64,000 nucleotides of DNA from Oegoconia quadripuncta (Eukaryota > Arthropoda > Insecta > Lepidoptera > Autostichidae). The translations under genes were made by a program, and so were the position numbers. Below are positions 53,403-63,600 of the stretch, piece by piece. The stretch covers positions 15,703,151 to 15,767,150 of the forward strand of contig OX438755.1 of the NCBI GenBank assembly GCA_949316235.1, written 5' to 3'. The notes below the pieces were generated by a model. The model saw only the letters and a program-made list of their open reading frames with translations, made no database searches and was not told the origin of the DNA. Each line of letters opens with the position of its first letter. Within the stretch, counting starts at the first letter, position 1.

Positions 53403-54008
53403 TATTATTTATTATTAACTATATGCAATAAAGTGTTAAATAAATAAATGACTAAAAAGTGCTTCGGGTAGTTTAAAACGCTTAAAATAGCCTTTATGTT
53501 ACACATTGTAAAACGGAATGTCCTTACGTACATGTGAATTAAATTACAAAGTAAAATGATATCAGTTCACAATAATTCATTACTGAATATTGAATGTACT
53601 CGTATGATCAATTCAACTGAAATACTAGTGGAAGTGGTTGGAAGGGACCAGCTCTCGACAGCAGTCTGTGGAAACTCAACAATACTTGAAAAGATCCCTT
53701 GTTTTCCGATAAACCTGGCATTATTTTAAACCTATTCGTTACAATCGGTGGATTGGATTGTGTTTTCCTGTAAGTACGTACTTTACCTACTTTGTATGAA
53801 AATTTTTATGAGAGACTAACTTCCGAGCGCGGTTCTGTCCGTTATTTTTTTATCATGCCGCAGGAAATACTTGGAACTTCTTGACAACGCTACTGATTTT
53901 TACATACGTTTACGCACACACCAAAAGGAAGCCAGAGTAAGTCTCACACATTTAGAGAAGTGGCTACACTACGTGTTATTAACACTCTGTGTTTGTTTTT
54001 TCTTGGTC
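53403..54008. other. No gene; one possible 3' end
   Basis: ATGCAATAAAGTGTTAAATA at 53423 resembles a LINE-E polyadenylation end in plus orientation. The rest is unclassified. Confidence 0.4.
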
Positions 54009-54566
54009 TTTTTTTTATACATAACGAGTAGACCTCTCCCACATCCATTATTAACTGAAAATGAAACCGAAGGTGGAAGAGCGCTCTGCCTGCACCCCCA
54101 ACTTAACTGGCTATCTTATCTCAAGCAACCGGAACACAACAAAGCTATCAATATTACGGCTTGTTGGCAGACTTAAATAAGACTAGCGACCTGACTCGGC
54201 TTCGCATGGCAGTTGCTTTCTATAAATTTAATACGCATATTTTATTATACATGCAGCGAGAAATTTAATTCGCGAAATTCCTATTTACTGGTTTTTTTTT
54301 ATACATAACGAGTAGATCTCTCTCACACCCATTATTAAGTGAAAATGAAAATGGAAGAGCGCTCTCCCTGCACACCCAACTTAACTGGCTATCTTATCTC
54401 AAATAACCGGAACACCAAAATATCAATATTACGGCTTGTTGGCAGACTTAAATAAGACTAGCAACTCGCCTCGGCTTCGCATGGCAGTTGCTTTCTATAA
54501 ATTTAATACGCATATTTTATTATACATGCAGCGAGAAATTTAATTCGCGTAATTCCTTTTTACTGG
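54009..54566 (-). repeat. Tandem duplication of a diverged SINE-B-like tail, period 284
   Basis: Unit 1 starts at the T run before ATACATAACGAGTAGACCTC, and unit 2 at ATACATAACGAGTAGATCTC, 284 bases later. Each holds GGCTATCTTATCTCAA, ACGGCTTGTTGGCAGACTTA, then CATGGCAGTTGCTTTCTATA and CAGCGAGAAATTTAATTCGC. The first half is a reversed SINE-B relative; the second half is other sequence. Confidence 0.9.
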
Positions 54567-54725
54567 TGACTCCACTCCTGATTACGAACAACTTTCCACA
54601 AGGAATTATAGCCTAATTCAGCGGAAAATTGTTGGACTTCCATACTGAAGGTGGTTTCAGATTGGTTTACTTTGTATGCCAATCGAAAATTTTTTGATCA
54701 AATTCGACAATGGTTCCTCTGGTTC
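54549..54725 (+). repeat. Repeat L copy 2
   Basis: GGACTTCCATACTGAAGGTG and ATTCGACAATGGTTCCTCTG pair with copy 1 at 52935. Confidence 0.65.
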
Positions 54726-54939
54726 GAAAGTTTTTCGTAAAGTCAAAGAGTGGCGTCCCCAATTAATAGGAATACACAAATTCTGTAAATTATGGCACCG
54801 TATCAAAATCTGTTGCGTAGTGTAGAACAACTATAGGACAAACAGACGCGGACAGTGAACTTTGTTTTATATTGGAAATAGAAAGAGAAAGATAGAGACT
54901 AGTTTAAGCAAACTAGCGACAGTCTAGGCTTACCTCAAC
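54726..54939. other. No recognised feature
   Basis: Flank of the nested LINE described next. Confidence 0.4.
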
Positions 54940-55082
54940 AGGTTAGAAGATTTTTTTTTTTTTTTTTTTTTTAATCTTTATTTAATTTAGGGACTTGAGT
55001 CCTTCTAGACATGACAGTCCCATCGTACCCTGACCAAGATTCACTGATGAGAAGATACAAACATATTATATAATAATGTGTA

Positions 55083-55865
55083 GTGGGGGCCTCATATTGA
55101 GAAACTAGCGAAAAAGCTTGCTTCTGCTGCGTATGCAGTCAAAAAAATCAGAAATTTAACAGACGTTCATACCGCAAGACTGGTTTACTTTAGCTATTTC
55201 CACAGTTTGATGTCATATGGCATATTGTTGTGGGGAAACGCTGCTGACATACATATGATTTTTGTTCTGCAGAAGCGTGCTATTCGTGCCATTTATAAAT
55301 TAGGACCTAGAGAGTCTCTTAGAGATAAGTTTAAGGAAATTAATATCTTAACAATGGCATCTCAATACATTTATGAGAATTTGTTATATGCAAAAAAAAA
55401 TATAACCTTATTCGCTAAAAATAGTGATAGGCACAATGTTAATACAAGGAATAAGAACCAGTTATCTATTTATGTTAGCCGACTTCACAAAGTTAGTAAA
55501 TCCTTCAAAGGGCAATGTATACGCTTTTATAATAAGGTTCCAGTAGACATTCAAAATATGCCTTTAAATAAATTTAAAGCAATCATAAAACAGAAATTAT
55601 TAACAAAAGGCTATTATAACATCACTGACTATTTGAATGATAAGCAAGCATGGACATAGCTGTCTATTCATATAATTATCAAATCGCAACCTATAATCTG
55701 TTTAAAAGAGCAACCCTAGAGTTTCTTGCTCGTTCTTCTCTGGGGAGTCAGCTTTGTGAATGAGCAGTAAATTTAAACTATAATGTAATATTAATATTAA
55801 TAGTGACGTTTTCAAGTGATAATTTTATCCTATGAAATAAAAATATTTTGATTTTGATTTTTTGA
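55083..55865 (+). pseudogene. LINE-C: reverse transcriptase C-terminus and 3' end
   Basis: Best copy of the family. The frame is open from about 55083 (HIEKLAKKLASAAYAVKKIR) through MSYGILLWGNAADI, LQKRAIRAIYKLGPRESLRD and FKGQCIRFYNKVPVDIQNMP to TAG at 55657-55659. This corresponds to the thumb and C-terminal domain of CR1-like LINE proteins; palm and endonuclease are missing. The 3' untranslated region ends in CCTATGAAATAAAAATATTT and a GATTTT tail. No stop interrupts the remaining part, so it may be one of the younger copies. Confidence 0.85.
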
Positions 55866-56720
55866 TTTTTAATCTGGCCGCTATTGATCCAGGTTTACCC
55901 AAAATTGATTGAGCCAAACCTACAGCGTATTGACTCAGCTTTAATTGTCTCATCAGTGTATCTCTTTCATTTCGGTTTCTAGCACATTCCATCAACATGT
56001 GTTGGACATCTTCAACCACTCCACAGACTTCACAGTTAGGAGTGTCAGTTCTTTTCATCAGATATCCAAACTTATTTGATGGATAGTGCCCAGAACGTAG
56101 TCTAACAGCTAACTTAATTAATCACCTACTTAGCTTAACTTCATCAAACCAAGGTACCCGAAGAGGCTGACCTTGGATAGTTTTATACCAAATGCCTTTT
56201 TCTAACGAACGACGATCAAAATATTCCTTCCAATTTGAATAACTAACATCTTTAAATTTTGGGAGGACTTCCGAATAAACAGGTAATAAATTAACTACTG
56301 TCACATCTAAATTTGAGCATGCTAATTTCGCCATTCGATCAGCCTCTTCGTTACCCTTTATTCCTATATGCGCTGGAATCCATTGCAATTTCAGCTCAGC
56401 ATTATTTTGCTCAAATTCATGGATCATTTTGAGAATGTTATAGGCTGTCGATGTACCTCTGTATCCAGATACACAACGAGTTATATGCTGCAAGGCACTT
56501 CTGCTATCTGAGAAAATGACACATTTTTTCAAATGATGACTTTCAGCATACGACACTGCTTTTGAAATTGCTATAAGCTCCAGAGACATAATGGATACTG
56601 TATAAGTAATTTTGAATATTTCTGAATGATTCCGATTAGCATCATAAAATGCCGCTCCCAAACCATCAGCACTCTTTGACCCATCGGTATATATTTTGTG
56701 CCAATCATGATATTTTTCCT
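55866..56720 (-). pseudogene. LINE-J RNase H domain and C-terminal zinc-knuckle region
   Basis: Minus strand. YTDGSKSADGLGAAFY (about 56660-56705), MSLELIAI, IFSDSRSAL and GNEEADRMA supply the four acidic residues D, E, D, D of RNase H, and WIPAHIG precedes the last. An RNase H after the RT is known in I-, R1- and LOA-type LINEs; it removes RNA from the hybrid. The frame stops at 56122. After a shift it continues as KLAVRLRSGHYPSNKFGYLM and CEVCGVVEDVQHMLMEC, a C-x2-C-x8-H-x4-C motif. The frame is cut by the LINE-C insertion at 55866. The RT domain upstream is missing. Confidence 0.82.
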
Positions 56721-56825
56721 AACATTGAATTTTAGGAAATTGGGTTCATATTCGTCTTTGGCCTTTTTGATAGAAGAAGAAGAAGAAGAAGAGGTTAGAA
56801 GATGTAGTAGAACCATGTATGTAGA

Positions 56826-56932
56826 ACCACTAACTACACCGAGTATTAAACTTGTATCCCACTGGGAATCGAACCGGCGACCTCGCTTTTGTAAACCTTA
56901 TGATATTTAATATTGAGCAATGGAGGCGGTTG
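56826..56932 (-). mobile_element. SINE-B head fragment
   Basis: CACCGAGTATTAAACTTGTA, GGGAATCGAACCGGCGACC (box B region) and GAGCAATGGAGGCGGTT. Confidence 0.8.
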
Positions 56933-56984
56933 AAGATTAAATACTCGTATACAGGCTTCAAGTCAATCTCCTTTATACATACAC

Positions 56985-57085
56985 AGACATACACAGGCAC
57001 AGCCTCGATTCTGACACACCTCTTTTGCTTCATTCACTCTCATAAAGTTGTTCATACATACTCATTTGTAGGGTAGGTTTAGGGT
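56985..57085 (-). mobile_element. RTE-a tail fragment
   Basis: GATTCTGACACACCTCTTTT, TTCACTCTCATAAAGTTGTT and CATACATACTC match 24600-24660. Confidence 0.6.
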
Positions 57086-57454
57086 TTGATCTGTTGAATA
57101 AATTATTTTCAAACGGCATTTTAAAACTTAATGCTTATAAAATATTTTCAATATTTCAATTTTCTATTATTTAGTTCAAGGAACGCCGTCCATAATTTCA
57201 CAGAATTTCCAATAAGGTTTTTTCATTGGAGCCGAAGCCTTGTAAATGGAGGCTTTTGAGTTATAATTATAAAGACCGTCGGCACCTTAATTACTTTTGA
57301 TCTTTGTTTTTTTGTTTAATATTGCACACAAATTAATTGAGGTGAAAATTTTTAAAAACAAAGTGAGCGTATACAAATAGTCCGAAGGTTATGTTTTTTT
57401 CCTGTTAGTACGATTCTTAAACTAAACAACGTCAAATAGGTAGGTATTAGATGA
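57086..57454. other. No recognised feature
   Basis: Nothing found. Confidence 0.4.
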
Positions 57455-57634
57455 TATTATGTGTGTGATGAATACGGACATGTTATGGATGTTTTCATTT
57501 ATAATAAGTATTTATTTACAATATGTATTATATCAACCATCTGGTATCCACAACACAAGCATATAGACGCTTACTGTGGAACTAGATGGCGCTGTGTGTA
57601 TGTCTAAGGATATTTATTATTATTTATTTATGTA
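57455..57634 (+). mobile_element. SINE-A, head missing
   Basis: GTGTGTGATGAATACGGACA, TATCAACCATCTGGTATCCA, ACTGTGGAACTAGATGGCGC and TATTATTATTTATTTATG. Confidence 0.85.
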
Positions 57635-57635
57635 T

Positions 57636-57965
57636 TCGTGACTGGGTAGTTGATTGGATGGATAAAATAAGGATTGAGTATGTAAGAGGGCGTTTAAAAG
57701 TGGCTCCCGTGATAGAAAAGGTGAATGGTAATCGTTTGGCTTGGTATGGTCATGTTATGAGGAGGGATGAAACATGTGTTACTAAGAGAGTGATGAATAT
57801 GGATGTAGATAGTTGAAAAGGAAGAGGAAAACTACGTAAAAGATGGATGGATTGTGTGAGGGATGATATGAACAAAAAGGGTGTAAAAGTTGAGGTAACG
57901 GCTGATAAAGGAGATTGAAAGAAAAAGACATAAGGTACTGTACCGATCCTAAATAAATTGGGACT
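57636..57965 (+). pseudogene. RTE-b reverse transcriptase C-terminal tail
   Basis: The plus strand reads DKIRIEYVRGRLKVAPVIEK, then NRLAWYGHVMRRDE, then after an in-frame TGA (57814) GRGKLRKRWMDCVRDDM. L-x-W-x-G-H-V-x-R-R and R-G-x-x-R-x-R-W-x-D are hallmarks of RTE-like tails. It follows a SINE-A tail directly; the apparent ATG at 57586 lies in that SINE and is not a real start. Confidence 0.75.
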
Positions 57966-58324
57966 AGGATGATTCGTGACGATTCCAATATGTTGCCAAC
58001 ATGAAGAATTTTATGAAAAATTAAAAAAATTAAAAAGTTTATTTTCGACTTTAGTAGGCATAAACTACAGACTAAGGTTGGGATCTCCTATTAAGTATAC
58101 AAGTATACTTGTGCCAGGAGGGCCCGCTCTTCCATATCTAAATGTTAAATTGAAAATAAACTTATGTTGGTTAGGTTAGAAAATAGATGTTTTTATGTGT
58201 GTATGTGTGTGTGTGTGTGATTTTATACATATTTTTTTGTATTGACAATTACCTATATTTGACGCTGAGAGAGAATTTCAAGGTTTTCATTGTCTTACTA
58301 CCATTAATCAAATTACTCGCTGGT
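57966..58324. other. No gene; small palindrome and GT run
   Basis: AAGTATACAAGTATACTT at 58095-58112 is a short inverted repeat. A GT run lies at 58195-58218. Confidence 0.45.
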
Positions 58325-58585
58325 AATAATGACTAAGCACTGGTGCGGCAATCGCATATCGTTTTCGATTAGCAAAGTTAAGCAATATATGTCGTGATTA
58401 GTCCTTGGATGGGTAATCATTATTCGCATTTTAATTAGTGTTTTCGTGCTTCGGAGGGCACGTTAAATAATCGGTCCCGCTTGCTTTCAATTGAAGCTTT
58501 CACTCATTAAGCCAAGTCGGTGGCTTACATGTAGTGACCACTAGTCTGACACATGACCACCAATCCGCACTGGGCCCTTAACTTA
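58325..58585 (+). mobile_element. 5S-rRNA-derived SINE (SINE3-like)
   Basis: AAGTTAAGCAATATATGTCG, GATTAGTCCTTGGATGGGTA and ATCA align in order with 5S rRNA box A, intermediate element and box C. GTGCTTCGGAGGGCACGTTA and GGTCCCGC then follow, a phrase I know from lepidopteran repeats. CCACCAATCCGCACTGGGCC lies toward the end. It is too diverged to be a working 5S gene. Confidence 0.65.
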
Positions 58586-58595
58586 TTTTATTTAT

Positions 58596-58790
58596 TTATT
58601 TATTTTATTTTAACACTTTATTGTACACTAGACACACAAGAAATGGACATTAACAAACATATAAGAAAAATGTACAAAGGGCGAACTTATCTCTATAAGA
58701 GATCTCTTCCAGCAAACCCGTGAGAGCGCTTATCGCAATGAGAGCAGACTTTGCCCCAACAGTGGGGATGAGTATGCTATTGTTGAATAT
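58596..58790 (-). mobile_element. LINE-E type 3' end
   Basis: TTAACACTTTATTGTACACT, GGGCGAACTTATCTCTATAA and GAGATCTCTTCCAGCAAACC. It directly follows the 5S-derived SINE. Confidence 0.6.
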
Positions 58791-58984
58791 AATATAAATT
58801 TAATGCTGACTGTACCACTGATATAACTGATCGACCACGATAGGTCACACAAAAGGTATCGATTCGCCTTATCGCACATAATTAGTGCGAATCCATTAGC
58901 TAATTCTATTGAAAGGAATCAATACGTTGTGATAACACCACGTGGCTTGCTGTGATAACGCTGACCACAGACATACAATACTTG

Positions 58985-59240
58985 AAACATACATACATAA
59001 CTTCACGACCTTTATCCCAAATGGGTTAATCAGAGATATTCCAAACATTAGCGGTTGGGTGTTCCAAACATTAAAAGTTTGATGCTTGGAACAACATCCG
59101 CGTTTCACCTTTTGAAATATATAGAAACGCGCACGTGAGAGGGGGTGAACCCATCGCCGTTGAAACGTGCAAATATATATTTTTTTTTGATGGAAAGTCC
59201 CTTAGTCGCCTTTTACGACACCCACAGGAAGAGATGGTTG
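58985..59240 (+). repeat. Repeat D copy, longest
   Basis: CGACCTTTATCCCAAATGGG, GGGTGTTCCAAACATTAAAA, GGTGAACCCATCGCCGTTGA and AGTCCCTTAGTCGCCTTTTA, ending ACACCCACAGGAAGAGA. Confidence 0.7.
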
Positions 59241-59499
59241 ATTCTTTTCTTTTTACGTGCCGAATCCACGAACAGAAAGATTAAACAGCGAAACCTGTTT
59301 CCATATAAAAGTATTGTGGTCTCTACTTCAGACTTAGACGTATATGAATGAAACATCTAATAACTTTATTTGGCTTATCACATTACGCATTAGTTACTTA
59401 ATGTAATACATCGTGTTTTCTTTGGAAACAGGCAATATTTGTAATTAATAACTATCGACTTAAAATTAGAAAATCCGAATGACTGTGATATCATCCAAA

Positions 59500-59622
59500 T
59501 ACATCCTCTCGGCTCCCAAATCGCACCACATATTACTGAGATTCATCCGTATAAAGACTGAAAATATACACACAACGCGGTCAAAGACATCCCTGTCGTT
59601 TTTCAAAGGGGGCTAGAAAGCG
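59500..59622 (-). repeat. Repeat H fragment
   Basis: TATAAAGACTGAAAATATAC, ACACAACGCGGTCAAAGACA and CTGTCGTTTTTCAAAGGGGG. Confidence 0.55.
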
Positions 59623-60329
59623 CACTAAACATTTTTTTTGCATAACATAACTAATTATGACTAACCATAAAATAGTTTGTAGTTGTTCGTCAGCTTCCGA
59701 TCCCAAGAGTCTGTCGTAGGGCTGACATAATCATAATCACTTATATATCCACACACTGTCCTCTCTTTCCTTTTTTCTTTTCCGCGGGTCAAGTATCTCG
59801 GCGCGCCTGTCAAATTTTCGAAAATACCTGCGGTGTTAAAAACGTTTATAGATACTCTTCTACTGGGTGTATTTGTAATCTGTGAAAAGCAATAGCTACG
59901 GGAATATATTATCTATGGATATAATGAATGAACACTACTACAGCTATAATACAAAAAATCAGAAAAATGTTACGAGTTGTAATATGTAGGTATACCTATA
60001 TCCACGATATAATTGGTATTTTTACGGAAAGTACAGATTTATTTCATGTTTTTCTTAAAAAAACGGGTAATTCAATAAATTGTTATGAGAATTGGAAGCT
60101 CTATGGCAGGTTCCTAAGCCTGTTCTAATAAAAAAACAGTAGTTGGAATTCTATGCCTACACTCCCACCCAAAGAGAAAAAAAATATTTTCGCAAATACA
60201 GACTAAATATCATAGCTAACATGACATGGCGCACATTATTGGATGCGGAATTTAATAGAGAACAAGTTCAAACACAGTCCAAAGGAATTGGAACTCTATA
60301 ATCATTACAATTGAGAGTTGAAAGTCGGG
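59623..60329. other. No recognised feature
   Basis: Region between repeat H and the Pao element. It may contain flanking host DNA. Frame 59928-60128 is unsupported. Confidence 0.4.
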
Positions 60330-60636
60330 TGTACCGCCGACACCGATCGGTGTTCGCGAGTGTTGAAAGGTATTTTGGACACCGATCGGTGTTCGCGTCC
60401 GCCTAAAGGTTAAATATTGCAGCAGATTGATCTATCAGTGCCTGTGATTTTATGGACTGTATAATGATAGAATAGGGTTCTGAGGGTGGTGAAAATATTT
60501 ATTCCACTGTTACAGCTGGCCCAAAAGCCAAGAGCAAAAACTATAAAGCAAATCGTCAAAAAGACAGCATAAAGGTAAAAAAACATAAAAGTAAAAAGTA
60601 TACAATATTATTATAAAAAGGTGCCTATACGGCACA
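60330..60636 (-). mobile_element. Probable 3' LTR of the Pao element
   Basis: On the minus strand, a purine-rich tract (AAAAAACGGGAG) after the pol stop is followed by TGTGCCGTATAGGCAC, a typical TG start. An AATAAA polyadenylation signal lies at 60498-60503 (reversed). The outer end is uncertain: TGTACC at 60330 is only a candidate. The partner LTR is outside the window, so the length cannot be checked. Confidence 0.4.
60339..60397. repeat. Paired palindromic motif, two 20-base copies
   Basis: GACACCGATCGGTGTTCGCG occurs at 60339-60358 and 60378-60397, 39 bases apart. Each contains the 14-base perfect palindrome ACACCGATCGGTGT. Possibly part of the LTR. Confidence 0.95.
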
Positions 60637-60648
60637 TGCTCCCGTTTT

Positions 60649-63600
60649 TTAAGTAGGCAGGGGAACCACCTTCCTCACAGGTCTCCGAAGTACACCGGCA
60701 TGAGTCGTTACATCTACAACTCTAGTAATTCCGTCCCTGCCGGGGAACAATGCGGAAATTCTGCCCCTTGGCCATGATCCTCTTGGAAGGTTGCCGTCTG
60801 CGATAAAAACGGGGTCCCCGACCGTTAACAAAGGGACAGTGCCTCTAACTCTAGTCGGGGAGAGGGTTGGTAAGTATTCCTTCATCCATCGTTGCCAGAA
60901 ATGATCAGCCATGCGCAAAGCTCTCCTCCAACCTGCCCTGCTGCATAGGTCACTATTATCTAAGGTTGCCGGAATGGGACGACCAGAAGATGAGCCCAAA
61001 AGAAAGTGGTTCGGGGTTAATCCTTCTTGACAGTCTGGATCCGCCGATACGTGGCTGAGGGGACGTGAGTTAACCAGTGTTTCCGATTCACAAAGAAGTG
61101 TGGATAACACCTCGTCTGAAGGAGATCTTGTAGACAGAGTCACTTTCAATGCAGTTTTTACTGATTTAACCAGCCTTTCGGTAGCTCCGGACATGAAAGG
61201 AGCTGATGGTGGAAGAAATTTCCATGTAATCATCTCATTTGCTGCATACTCGGAAACTGCTGCTCCATACAAAACTTTTAATATTCTATTAGCGCCAACA
61301 AAGGCAGTGCCGTTATCAGAATAGATTTCAGTCGGAGTTCCACGTCGAGCTATAAATCTCCTCAAGGCCATGATCGCGGCATCAGTAGAAAGAGAGAACA
61401 CGACTTCAAGATGGATGGCACGGACAGTGAGGCAATTATAAAGAGCTACCCATCTTTTTTCTTTCCTGCGACCAATGGTAACTGTGATTGGGCCGAAATA
61501 GTCAAGCCCAATGAATGAAAAAGGACGAGTATGATGGGCCATCCTGGCATGCGGTAGACTTCCCATTACAGGTACAGTTGGCAGTGCACGACGTATTTGG
61601 CAAAACTGGCATCGGTAGGCTACTGATCTGACAGTGTTCCTTAAGCTTAAAATCCAATAGTGCTGTCTAAGCTCATTGACGACCATCTCGGTGTTTCCAT
61701 GTGCCGCTTTATAGTGATAGCGTAGAACGAGCAACCGTACAGCAGGATATTTACCGTCAAGAATGACGGGACTTTTAAAATCTTCCTCTACTCCTGTAAC
61801 CGCCGTAATTCGCGAAGATAGTCGAAGTAAGCAATCTTCGCCAATATTACCCGGCAACTTTGATAAGCGACTGCGACGAGAAATTGATCTTCCATTTTTA
61901 ATTGCGCTAATCTCCTCAGGGAAGGCTTCTAGTTGGCTTTTACGTAGAACATGAATCTCAGCCAGAAGCAGATCATCCACGCTCAGTGTACTTCGCAGGG
62001 TGTGAGGGTTCATAACGCGATGGCTGCGGGTAACAGCCGATGTCTCGTGTGGAATGAAGCTAACTAGTTTACCTTTTACTCTACATGAGGGGTCTACATG
62101 AACGCCTTTTTTTAAAAGGACTTTTAGTCGAAGCTGGGCTATGTACTGATGAGCTCTAGCGGTAGCGCGTATCAGGCGAACCCACGAGCTGAAACGTCGA
62201 GGGTCTGCTGAAAGCGGATTAGGCAGCTTAACTACGTCATTGATGAGGTGAACATCAACAGCATGAGAAGACTTTAGCTCAAGCGTAGGTAAGTCAGTGG
62301 TGGGTTCCGTGGGCCAGTCTGATGATAACAAGAATTCGGGCCCTGTTATCCAACGGGACTCTAGAGTCAAAGGCCCAACTTTAAGACGGGTCGCATCATC
62401 GGCGACATTAAGGTTGCCAGGAATCCACCTCCACTCACCAACATCGGTCAGTTCTATTATCTCACCTACTCGATGAGCTACAAAAGGTTTATATCGACGT
62501 GCATCATTGCGAAGCCAACCCAAAACATTCATTGAGTCTGACCAAAAGAACCGTCTAGAAGGCTTCAACCTACAGGCTTCTACGATGGTGTTAGCTAAGC
62601 GGGCTGCGATTAGTGCTGCTTGTAGCTCCAATCTTGGAATACTAGACGGTTTTAATGGTGTCACTCGACTTTTGCTAGATACTAGAGCAAGTTTTACGCC
62701 TCCATCTGTGGAACGAAAACGCCAGTATGCCACAGCAGCATAAGCCTGCTCACTAGCATCCGCGAAAACATGCAACTCGATCTGGCTAGGCAATGTATCA
62801 CCAAAATTATAGCAGCGTGGAATGCTCAGCTGTGACGTTATCGACAAGTCTTGCAACCAAACATTCCAAGCTGCTGCCTCTAATTGAGGGAGTTTTGTGT
62901 CCCACTCTAAGTTCATCCTCCACGCATTTTGAAACAATATTCGGCCGCGAATTGTTATAGGAGCCAGAATACCTAGAGGATCGAAAACGCGCATGAGTAG
63001 TGAAAGAACAATACGCTTAGTGAGTTGATTTGGCAACACTTGTTCATTATTTTTGACAGGAGTATTAAAACCGATGGTATCAGATGAAGGATGCCATATT
63101 AACCCTAACGTTCGAGTGAATGGAGTGGGTGATGGCGCACTACCTAAATTTACGGACATGGTGTCCGATAAAAGCTGACTTGGGACTTGATGAAGCGCTT
63201 TAGCATCGTTGGATATCCAACCACGCATTTCGAGGCCAGCGCGTGCGTGGACATGAACTATGTCTTTAGCTAAAGTGGCAGCTTCGCTAACTGAACCTAC
63301 AGACCCTATATAATCGTCCATGTAAGTATCCTCAACGATAGCACGCACTGCTTCGGGATACTGATCTTTCACTTCGAGCGCATTTAAATTCTTCATATAT
63401 AAAGCAGTGAAAGGACTGGATACGGCCCCAAAGATCATAGAGGACATTCTGTAAATGCCTATAGGTTCCTTAGGGCTGTCTCTCCATAAAAACCGTTGCG
63501 CGTCTCTATCGCGTTCGATAATTTTAAAACGAGGAAACATCTCCTTAATATCAGCAACCATAGCCACTTTTCCTTCTCTAAAACGCAATAAAATATTAAA

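Larger units (their letters stand above)
54940..56802 (-). mobile_element. LINE-J insertion with 11-base target duplication
   Basis: AGGTTAGAAGA occurs at 54940-54950 and 56792-56802 and flanks the whole block. On the minus strand the element ends in AATAAAGATT and 22 A (T run 54951-54972). The 5' side is truncated near 56770, within a GAA repeat. A LINE-C copy lies inside it. Together this shows target-primed insertion of LINE-J, followed by LINE-C. Confidence 0.8.

Noticed and set aside
58370..58440. Possible 5S rRNA gene
   Set aside because: Only the internal control region is similar; the ends and secondary structure of 5S rRNA are missing.
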